From Undaria pinnatifida (lineage: Eukaryota > Sar > Phaeophyceae > Laminariales > Alariaceae): DNA of 64,000 bases. Both the position numbers and the translations under genes were made by a program. The stretch spans positions 3,771,171 to 3,835,170 of the forward strand of contig JABAKD010000003.1 of the NCBI GenBank assembly GCA_012845835.1, in the 5' to 3' direction. Positions within the stretch are counted from its first letter, which is position 1. The number at the start of each line of letters is the position of its first letter. Below are positions 59,925 through 64,000 of the stretch, one piece after another. The notes beneath the pieces are model-generated. The model had not been told where the DNA came from, searched no databases, and worked only from the letters and a program-made list of their open reading frames with translations.

Positions 59925-62604
59925 ATACTACTTCTACCATACTACTACTGCTACTACTACCGCTACTACTACTACTACTACTACTATACTACTACTACTG
60001 CTACTGCTACTACTAGTACTACTCCAACAACTACTATTGATCCTGCTGCCACTACTACTATAATTGTTACAAAAACTACTACTTCAACTACTGCTGCTGC
60101 TACAACTACTTCTAAACCTATACTACTTCTACTACTACTGCTGCTACTACTACAACTACTACTACACTGCTACTACTCCTGCAACAACTACTACTACTGC
60201 TACTACTACTACTACTATCATCGAACCATGCCATCGGGGTTGCAAGGGGCGCCCTTTTCCAGGAGATACGGCCGGGTGCTGGTTTGAAAAACGGCGATTT
60301 CGTTGAAGAAAGTTGGGGGGCTACCGCAGAACGACTCGAGCTCAGAAAGTTCTTAAAATCTGCTGCGCCCTTACCGTAGAATGAGTCAGTCGTCGAGTTT
60401 CCGATTCGAGGACACCCTCAGGCTGGTTCGCTGATCTCCGGGGCTCTCCTCTCTTAGCCACGCGCATATAACATGTATAGTCTACACGAAGACACTTTGA
60501 ATCAAAACCATTAACATTCCCCGTCCCCCGTGCGTGCATAGCAAATGGAGCGTTCGAGATGCGATGTCATATGGCGCATGCATAGTTTAGGCAACGTGCA
60601 GGACACTACACACTCCCCCGAATGTAAGTTAGAGCTCCAGCGTCTCTTGCGGGAAATGGAAGGCCCCGCCTGATAAGGAACATGCTATAAATGCAATAAA
60701 TACGTGTCCCAGAAACATTGCAACGAAATGGGTCAAGACGTCAAAATATCGCCTTCGCGATACGCGCTTCAGCATACGCCCGAGAATCGCCTGGCCAAGT
60801 GCGTCAAGACCTCTTTGACCATTATTTTCACCTACACACAACCAAAAACAAAAATGGTGGCTCAGTTTTGATTCTCAAACACACGTTTAGCGTGCAGAGA
60901 AAAAGGTTGCGCGGAGCCAAACGCGTGTTGCGCTGCCCGCACCATGCCTTCCGGTGCCCATGTTGCGGGAAACAAAAATTCCGACCAAAAAGGTTCTCCG
61001 TGCAACAGAACGAGACAGCTTTATTTAGTCTATGAATGACCTGCTACCTGCCGGCCTGCTAAAATTAAAACACGCGGTCCAACACTATAGACTATAGTCT
61101 ACTGGGTGGTGGTTCCGAAGGCTTTCACCGCGCTTGAAGGTACCCTATTCAGGTGACACCCCACTTTAAAGGGCGGAGGGCAAGGGACACGCGGCACACA
61201 TTGATGACGGCTTATATCGTGATCCGATGTGGAGAATCACAACAAATGATCCGCGGCCATTACGGTGGGTGTTGGTGCCGGCGCAGCCCCATTCTCGTTT
61301 TCGAACCACGAGAACGATTTTCTAGCATTGTTTAGTGAATAAATTGGTGCCGCAACCGTCCCCGTTTCGTGTGCTGTTCACCGTGAGGCTCCTTCGAAAT
61401 GACCCGCGACAAGGAAAACATGCGCATAAGATAAGGGGCCCCGAATATGTCCGCACCGGATGTCCCCATGTCAGAGATAGTATCGTCCCTGTTATAGTGG
61501 ACGCAGCACTTAGTGACGGACGTGAGGTCCGATCCGGTAGACCACCACACAAAGCCTACCGCTTGCAAAACGCCACATCGACTGCTACAAAACTTCTCAA
61601 GGCCCATATTCGTCAAGCAAATATGATTAAAGTAGGAAGGGGCCGTCGATTGTGCACTCAAATCTGGCGACGCACGATTCACCATCAGCAGAGGTTCTTA
61701 CAACTTGGAGGTGCTTGATCTAGACACACCACACCGATATCCCCATTTCATGAACTTCCGGCTCAAGACATGTTGGCATACAATACCAGGTAAATCGGCC
61801 AATCTCGAAACAAACTAGAAACAAACTACTTGTATTAGTTAGTCTGTGATGGTTTCAGTAGAAACATAAAATAAGACGAGATAATCTGTGGAGACAATAA
61901 CACCCAATTTAATTGGTGTGTCACGGGCAACTCGCGGGGTGACCTTTTTTTTTTTTTTTCGCACGCTTATACTTTCCAGCTTCTGGACAAGCTGTGGTCA
62001 CAGGTGTCGTCCCTTCTCCCCCCCGGTTCTTGCCTTCAATTTTTATCGCGCATAGGGTTCAGCAATCCCACTGCTCGTCGATTTTTCATCGAGTGTTGCT
62101 AACTCACGCTCTCGCGCTTTCCGCAAGTCAATTTATGCCTAAGAAAAAGTCCCAACGAATTTATACGAGTATGCACTCGGCGGGGCTTGAACTCACGAAA
62201 CTGACCTATACCAGGCTCGAGGATAACCTGATACGCCACCGGGGCGACCGGCTGCATGGCCTTATAGTGGTCCCGCCCTACATTGGAGCCTTGAAAAGGG
62301 GCTCGAATCGCTATCACGAGATGTTGAGATACTCTCGAGGACGAGGTCGCGAGGAGAGATTTCCACCCCGTCCTAAACTGACGGGTACCGATTTCACGCA
62401 GGACCATGAATATTGTACACCTCCGTGCTACCATATACCAGGTACACACCGCTAGCCTCATGACTGCCTCACCAACAGGAGAGTCTCACACTCGTCGACG
62501 GCGCTCTCCGATCCGTCAATGCTAAGCTTGCCGCCGTCTCGTACGTGGACGTCGGATTCCAAGTAGTACGTACCAGTGTAGACGTCTGAATACCAGTTCG
62601 TCTC
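39610..62604 (-). CDS. manC5-E: Mannuronan C5-epimerase, 10 exons (first exon not found)
   Basis: This enzyme converts D-mannuronate to L-guluronate within alginate chains in the brown algal cell wall. Exons join as 62604-62473, 59232-59105, 57690-57575, 52997-52846, 50828-50675, 47893-47850, 46942-46786, 46378-46351, 43735-43576 and 39753-39610. All introns are GT/AG, every phase fits, and the total is 1215 nt, 404 residues plus stop. Residues 1-44 match the family N-terminus (ETNWYSDVYTGTYYLES). Residues 68-70 are SWD. The right-handed beta-helix runs from about residue 115 to 350, with LGYNAAESYG (127-136) and the catalytic D-P-H-D motif at 204-207 inside EYGFDPHDDSD. In bacterial AlgG the histidine of this motif is the catalytic base. 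Asn-rich turns (VYNN, GNTVYNNGNHG) are typical of the fold. The missing upstream exon should encode the signal peptide. Codons 305-404 rest on phase and open frame more than on remembered homology. Confidence 0.88.
40013..40554 (-). CDS. Unidentified protein-like open frame inside epimerase intron 9
   Basis: An uninterrupted frame of about 180 codons without an N-terminal Met. It is stop-bounded at 40557-40555 and ends at 40010. It contains FQYFEGSAPTTAVAQIWDRR, RWKETTWASGGLIVELDETT, HEKAIAGVVVVLGMFPTPGD and TTRVAAGVDGSLALLLG, which look like genuine folded-protein sequence, then degrades into a lysine-rich tail. I do not recognise the family. It is on the same strand as the host gene but not needed for its reading frame. 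Possible explanations are a retrocopy or transposon fragment, or an alternative exon. An acceptor-like TTTCGAAG is near 40510. Confidence 0.4.
40560..42029. other. Epimerase intron 9, unrecognised part
   Basis: No exon or repeat I can name. Poly-G run at 41547-41558. Short open frames only. Confidence 0.4.
42030..42180 (-). repeat. Family C repeat (in intron 9)
   Basis: Reverse-oriented 3' half: CAGCTGTGAGATCGAAGATT, ATCTTTGCAAGCTGTGTGTG, TCCGATCGCGCGCATTACGA and GTCGGCGACTCCCCTTACAA. Followed at 42225-42290 by a family A left-end fragment (GACGCATGCTACGATGGAGG). Confidence 0.85.
42620..42880 (+). mobile_element. tRNA-derived SINE, 5'-truncated, 8-bp target duplication
   Basis: ATGCCGTA lies immediately before the element (42612-42619) and immediately after its poly-A (42881-42888), a clean target-site duplication. 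The A-box part is missing; the B-box region is eroded (TTAGTTCGAGTTCCCG). The tail is A13. 5' truncation plus target duplication plus poly-A is the mark of LINE-type retrotransposition. It lies in epimerase intron 9. Confidence 0.9.
43576..43735 (-). CDS. manC5-E: Epimerase exon 9
   Basis: Acceptor CCTTTGCAG, 160 nt, completes a Gly codon with exon 8 and then reads TTFEGNIVSLTV, MKVFIEPLL and YASVELRGNGYSAEE. The TTFEGN motif continues directly from GLKLHAYAG of exon 8, as in beta-helix coils. The donor (GAA|GTATTG) is weak, so the 3' boundary is the least certain in the gene. Confidence 0.7.
43800..43848 (+). repeat. Short (CATACTAT)n run
   Basis: About four to five units of TATCATAC, as in the 31745-32176 array. 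Flanked by eroded family B pieces. Confidence 0.8.
44320..44745. repeat. Composite repeat related to 59690-60320
   Basis: 44320-44400 resembles the reverse right end of family A. 44515-44745 shares AACCCGGCGATTT, GCGTTTCATGG, GGAAAG..GCTA/TTATGAAAAAA, TACGGCCGGG and GGTTTC/GAAAA..GCGATTTCGTT with 59690-60320. There, a (CTA)n array of about 430 bp is found at the corresponding place. Confidence 0.6.
45005..45135 (+). repeat. Tandem duplication of about 60 bp x2
   Basis: Two units with GAAGGAGTT, ATGTTGTGGG/CGCTGTGGTG, CTAAC, CATT and TTGTGACACTTGTGG. Diverged by several indels. In epimerase intron 8. Confidence 0.7.
45180..45444. mobile_element. Family A MITE (in intron 8, reverse)
   Basis: Ends GCGTGCTACGGTAGAGGTAT and GTGCACCTCTATCGTAGCAC. 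The internal order is reversed relative to the 39311 copy (GACGGGGCTCCTTAACCC near the left end). About 265 bp. Confidence 0.85.
45681..45709. other. Perfect 11-bp hairpin
   Basis: GGATCTGTGCA, a 7-base loop, and TGCACAGATCC. An isolated perfect inverted repeat inside epimerase intron 8. No poly-T follows. Confidence 0.8.
46351..46378 (-). CDS. manC5-E: Epimerase exon 8, 28-nt microexon
   Basis: Acceptor GATCTGCAG and donor GTGAGA bracket 28 nt that read GLKLHAYA. Its first two bases complete a Thr codon begun in exon 7 (NK-T-GLKL) and its last two begin a Gly codon completed by exon 9 (G-TTFEGN). The resulting NKTGLKLHAYAGTTFEGN has the spacing of a beta-helix coil. Without it, exons 7 and 9 cannot join in frame. 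Confidence 0.75.
46786..46942 (-). CDS. manC5-E: Epimerase exon 7
   Basis: Acceptor CTCAAAAG, 157 nt, phase 0 start, reads VYNNAESGIMLHRSC, AVIKENYSYSNKDAGLALYE and NVYNNIFEDNK, then donor GTGAGT. These Asn/His/Ser-rich repeats are the classic pectate-lyase-like coils of the epimerase and are strongly recognisable. Confidence 0.95.
47850..47893 (-). CDS. manC5-E: Epimerase exon 6 (44 nt)
   Basis: Acceptor CATCACCAG, donor GTGAGC. The first two bases complete Ile with exon 5, then ASKRCTDLTIKKNK. SKRC directly after NHGII is a family-typical sequence. Confidence 0.93.
47940..48130 (+). repeat. Dispersed repeat, pair at 56410-56560
   Basis: Both have GATA/GACTTGTCAG, CCACCATGTCGTTACTTG, TAACAC, GAGTTGTT and GTCGTTTA..GATGC in the same order. 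In intron 5 here and in intron 3 at the other site. Confidence 0.7.
48131..50100. other. Epimerase intron 5, mostly unrecognised
   Basis: 49355-49610 has an eroded family A element (CGATGCTACGAAAGAGGTAC, GAAGCCCCGTC). The remainder has no nameable feature. Confidence 0.45.
50155..50420 (-). repeat. Possible diverged tRNA-related SINE
   Basis: On the minus strand GTAGGTTCGACACC is a perfect B-box (near 50315-50330). The plus-strand text GCGCGCATAGGGTTCAGC near 50175 matches the SINE tail region. Too eroded to be sure. Confidence 0.4.
50675..50828 (-). CDS. manC5-E: Epimerase exon 5 (catalytic motif)
   Basis: Acceptor GACATGCAG, 154 nt, reads WFGHYSWGHDGGNWNYNE, VHDNHEYGFDPHDDSD and NVNIIGNTVYNNGNHGI, donor GTGAGT. 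The DPHD residues are intact. This is the most diagnostic exon of the gene. Confidence 0.97.
50905..51010 (+). repeat. Family C repeat, 3' half (in intron 4)
   Basis: ATGAGAACACACACACAGTA, GCGCAATCGGGGTATCACAC, GACGATATCTCCGATTTCAC and GGCTGGAGAGTTTTTTTTTC. It ends about 75 bp upstream of exon 5 on the gene strand. Confidence 0.8.
51011..51749. other. Epimerase intron 4, unrecognised part
   Basis: 51120-51150 (CACGTCGTGACCCCAATAAT) loosely resembles the exon 5 antisense CGTCGTGACCCCAAGAGTAG. It may be an eroded copy of part of exon 5, but the surrounding sequence does not extend the match. Confidence 0.35.
51750..52014. mobile_element. Family A MITE (in intron 4)
   Basis: 265 bp. Ends GGACATGTGATACGATGGAG and CTCTATCGTAGCACGCGTCC. 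Internal AATCCCATGGCCTAGG and GAGCTCCGTCACTCAGAAAA. A left-end fragment of the same family is at 52405-52490. Confidence 0.88.
52765..52797. repeat. (TA)n microsatellite
   Basis: ATATAT run of about 33 bp just downstream of exon 4 on the gene strand. Confidence 0.95.
52846..52997 (-). CDS. manC5-E: Epimerase exon 4
   Basis: Acceptor CCAACCACCAG, 152 nt. Two bases complete Tyr with exon 3, then LGYNAAESYGIAYKARGLC, NLDIYDDDNG and GDIYRSDIHHN, donor GTGAGG. LGYxAxESYG is a hallmark of brown algal epimerases. Confidence 0.97.
53150..53217 (-). pseudogene. manC5-E: Decayed duplicate of epimerase exon 4
   Basis: With an acceptor CCCCTCAG directly before it, this reads LGYDATESVSICYKP then a stop at 53168, against LGYNAAESYGIAYKARGLC in the real exon. 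Beyond the stop, CTGTGCAATGATAAAG still resembles CTGTGTGATGACCACAG. The start phase is also the same. It lies about 220 bp upstream of the functional exon in the same intron, so it is a local tandem exon duplication that has degenerated. Confidence 0.8.
53560..53830 (+). repeat. Family B element (in intron 3)
   Basis: TTGCTCGCGTGAGTGACCCC, TTGCGGTGTTTCTCTC, GCGATATGAATCTGCAATG, CTGTGCTGCGC, GAGGTACAGCAGAGT in family B order. Confidence 0.7.
54357..55490. repeat. Array of self-complementary GGAAGCTTCC repeats
   Basis: Dozens of copies of short units of 9-12 bp such as GGAAGCTTCCA, GGAAGCTTTCGT and TCCATGGAAGC cover about 1.1 kb, interrupted at 54823-54915 by a telomere-like unit. The units contain HindIII-type AAGCTT palindromes, and neighbouring units are inverted, so either strand can fold into many hairpins. 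Both strands translate into SFHGSFHG or EASVEASVE peptides, which explains the open frames here. Lies in epimerase intron 3. Confidence 0.92.
54823..54915 (+). repeat. Telomere-like (CCCTAA) repeat unit
   Basis: Starts with TAACCCTAACCCTAACCCC, then GAATGAAACGTAACAACC and ends CTTCGTCTCGTACACAG. Same unit as 15243-15425. Confidence 0.85.
55491..56114. other. Epimerase intron 3, unrecognised part
   Basis: AG-rich run at 55730-55800 (AAAGAAAGAAAG). No exon. Confidence 0.45.
56115..56420 (+). repeat. Family B element (in intron 3)
   Basis: CTGCGGTAGGGGCG, GACTCGGGGTCACTCGCACG, GTTGCCATCTAAAGCTTTCG, AATGGTGAGCTACGCTGCGC, CAGAGTCACTCGTGCGACCG, GCTCAAACCCAGCAGTG. Complete or nearly so. Confidence 0.8.
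56410..56790 (+). repeat. Two dispersed repeats side by side
   Basis: 56410-56560 pairs with 47940-48130 and 56560-56790 pairs with 26237-26480. The adjacency here suggests both belong to one longer element of unknown type, of which the other sites keep different parts. Confidence 0.65.
57575..57690 (-). CDS. manC5-E: Epimerase exon 3
   Basis: Acceptor TTACCTAAG, 116 nt, completes Ser with exon 2 then AITEKITGRPEDTCAD, AKEDMGNARMDIFRSEIA, donor GTGAGA, with a trailing T that makes Tyr with exon 4. The MGxARMDI segment leading into YLGYNAAES is family-typical. Confidence 0.95.
57990..58250 (+). repeat. Family C repeat (in intron 2)
   Basis: Nearly complete: GTCAGATTTTGTCTCCCTCA, CGCGCACAGACTGACTAACA, TTGACCCTGATAGCTACTAC, TTAATGAGGACACACAACCC, TCGGAGTATCACACACAGCT and CTGGAGTGTATTTTC. 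Confidence 0.92.
59105..59232 (-). CDS. manC5-E: Epimerase exon 2
   Basis: Acceptor TATCGCGACAG, 128 nt, reads ASNSTHTLNVRAHGGELDI and KITSWD, ending HDGR plus two bases, donor GTGAGA. The RAHGG..ITSWD segment is characteristic of the N-terminal part of brown algal epimerases. Confidence 0.94.
59690..60320 (+). repeat. Composite repeat related to 44515-44745, expanded by (CTA)n
   Basis: Left part AAAACCGGCGATTTTGCCC, AACGTTTCATGGCTG, GGACGCTACGAAAAAAATG; right part ATACGGCCGGGTGCTGGTTT, GGCGATTTCGTTGAAGAAAG. Between them is the trinucleotide array. Confidence 0.65.
59792..60222 (+). repeat. (CTA)n/(ACT)n microsatellite, ~430 bp
   Basis: Imperfect trinucleotide array with many CTA-to-CTG and CAA changes, so old. 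Located in epimerase intron 1. Confidence 0.95.
60321..61944. other. Epimerase intron 1, unrecognised part
   Basis: Open frames at 60718-61035 and 61335-61718 (plus) have basic, low-information sequence with no family features. No exon supported. Confidence 0.4.
61945..62249 (-). mobile_element. tRNA-derived SINE (in intron 1)
   Basis: T15 at 61945-61959 (poly-A on its own strand). The head reads GGTCGCCCCGGTGGCGTATC from 62249 with B-box GAGTTCAAGCCCC. Very similar to 8991-9310, so relatively young. Same orientation as the host gene. Confidence 0.92.
62473..62604 (-). CDS. manC5-E: Epimerase exon with ETNWYSDVYTGTYYLES (first found)
   Basis: Acceptor CTCGCTGCAG, 132 nt, 44 codons, phase 0 at both ends, donor GTGAGG. 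Reads ETNWYSDVYTGTYYLES, DVHVRDGGKLSIDGS and DECETLLL. This is the start of the mature epimerase domain. The exon with start codon and signal peptide must lie above 62604 or beyond the window. Confidence 0.94.
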
Positions 62605-64000
62605 CTGCAGCGAGCGAGATCGGGGGACACGGAGGACGGCACGGACATGAGAAATAGGGCTTGGTCGGTAAACAGTAGTGAACAATACAGCAGTACAGAG
62701 TGATGCCACCGCGTTAAAGCGGTCGCATTTAGTGCGACGCCCATATATGTTCAGTGCGCGGTGAAGATCGTTTTTGCCACGACGCCACGGCTGTGCTGGT
62801 GTACCGTAGGTTGCCACAAGTGTGTGCAACGCCGTTTTCTGGAAATGGTGCGGAGTTCCACTTTAGCGTGGGACTCGTCGCCTGGACAGGCACAACACCA
62901 GTGAGGGAACACAGCTGCTGCTGTACGACGTTATAACGTGACACCCTCGAAACGGGTTATTATCTAGTTTCCGTGGGTAGCGTGATACAGGCCGAACGTC
63001 TACGATCTGGGTGGGCTACCAAAAGATGTGTCTTAAAGCTTATCTATCTGCTGATTTCTCGCGCCGGTCGTTCGAAGTTTAGAGCTGAGGGATTTTCGAA
63101 ACATATTTTGTAAAGTATTCCAAAACGATCTCCTGGTTACTGCTCCTTCATAGACTATAGTCTACACTTCTTGCGGAGGAAAAAATATTTTTTCAGGGAA
63201 AAGACTAACGCGCTTTGGCCACAGCTTACTATTTTTGTATTAAAAGGGGTGTAGGGAATGTTTTTATTCTGTGTTTGAGAAAAACATGCAAAAAGCTTCC
63301 GTGTACCAAAAATGATTTCGGTTGTCGTGATCCCAAATTTGTTGCCATTATACGAAGACATTAACGGCGCATACGGGATGATATGTCCGCCGTTTCTCTC
63401 GGTGGGGATTGAATTACGCACTGATAATGGCAAAGGGTATCAATGGTTTGTTGCCATCCCCAAATAAAAAACGTTTACGCCGAATATGAGCGACATCGCT
63501 TATCGAACGCTGGTGTCTAGGTTTTACAAATTTCGCTTGATGGCAAATGCGCAGCAAACTCACTCGGCAAAACTGCTGTCAAATATTTGTGACGTTCGAC
63601 GAATTTATCCTAATCCTCGACTACTCCGCTGCACGCGAGCGTATTTTCAGTTTTTAGCTAAATATCCCATCGTCAGCCGTGTGACATTCAACCGGTGGAT
63701 TTTATCTGGCATCACATCTGTTTTCCGGATTCGGTGTCAAAACGATACAGGTTACGTACTGATTTGGTAGAGGAGCGTTTTTGTCTACTGCAGGTAAACT
63801 CTGCAACAGAGTTACCGCAGGTACATGTCGTCAGCAGTGCCACACGATCGATTGACAAGAGTTTTTCTTGCAGAACGTTAGTTTTGTATTTGACGTACCA
63901 GGTACATGTTTAGCTTTCGTACTCGGCACGTCTGGCGTTACATGACGACCCATAAAGCCACCTCACCATGCAATGCATACTCCTGTCTCGTCGTTGGTGA
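62605..64000. other. Upstream of epimerase; first exon not found
   Basis: I looked on the minus strand for an ATG plus hydrophobic stretch ending at a phase-0 donor and found none that convinces. An ATG at 62744 (GVALNATALTRWHH, then LLYCSLLF) is weakly hydrophobic but has no good donor. 63486-63770 (plus) is an open frame of 94 codons without recognisable features. TATAGACTATAGTCTA-type palindromes occur near 63150 and 61090. Confidence 0.4.

Noticed and set aside
61994..62461. Open frames of 120-153 codons on both strands
   Set aside because: They are translations of the SINE and adjoining intron; related peptides occur at the other SINE copies.

Overview
The window is nuclear DNA of a eukaryote, most probably a brown alga (Ectocarpales/Laminariales type). 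The main evidence is one gene that can be rebuilt exon by exon on the minus strand: a mannuronan C5-epimerase (alginate-modifying right-handed beta-helix enzyme) with the DPHD catalytic motif. Ten exons (39610..62604) join without a break through GT/AG introns with matching phases into 404 codons plus stop. They include a 28-nt microexon. Only the first exon, which should carry the start codon and signal peptide, was not located. The exons make up about 5% of a 23-kb gene, and the introns are filled with short transposable elements.

Layout. 30-1300: a Gly/Arg-rich hypothetical protein on the minus strand, head-to-head with a truncated inverted copy of its own 5' end. 1.3-10 kb: gene-poor DNA with diverged repeats, an 82-bp TTAA-flanked element, a 280-bp (AAAC)n array and a tRNA-derived SINE with poly-A tail. 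10031-10119: a convincing signal-peptide first exon on the minus strand whose later exons I could not identify. 11-18 kb: repeat relics, telomere-like repeats and a 748-bp Harbinger/Tourist-like MITE with TTA target duplication. 18-31.4 kb: a repeat cluster made of a short conserved module joined by long poly-C tracts; a block of about 2 kb (21.8-23.9 kb) is duplicated at 28.3-30.1 kb, with a third partial copy at 30.5-31.4 kb. 31.4-39.6 kb: more MITE families, a 430-bp CATACTAT microsatellite, a SINE and protein-like fragments. 39.6-62.6 kb: the epimerase gene, with SINEs, MITEs, an array of self-complementary GGAAGCTTCC repeats, and a decayed second copy of exon 4. 62.6-64 kb: upstream DNA of the epimerase with nothing recognised.

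Repeat families are labelled here for convenience. A: MITE of about 260 bp with terminal inverted repeat GGACGCGTGCTACGATAGAGG. B: about 350-bp family with a core like GTGGCTCGGAGTCACTCGCG. C: about 300-bp family ending near ATCTCACAGCTGGAGTGTAT. D: about 107-bp unit. TTAA-82: 82-bp element. SINE: about 320 bp, tRNA-derived. Several are nested, which gives relative ages. No prokaryotic gene, CRISPR array, rRNA gene or intact tRNA gene was found. Most long open frames in the window are read-through of low-complexity repeats and are not annotated as genes.
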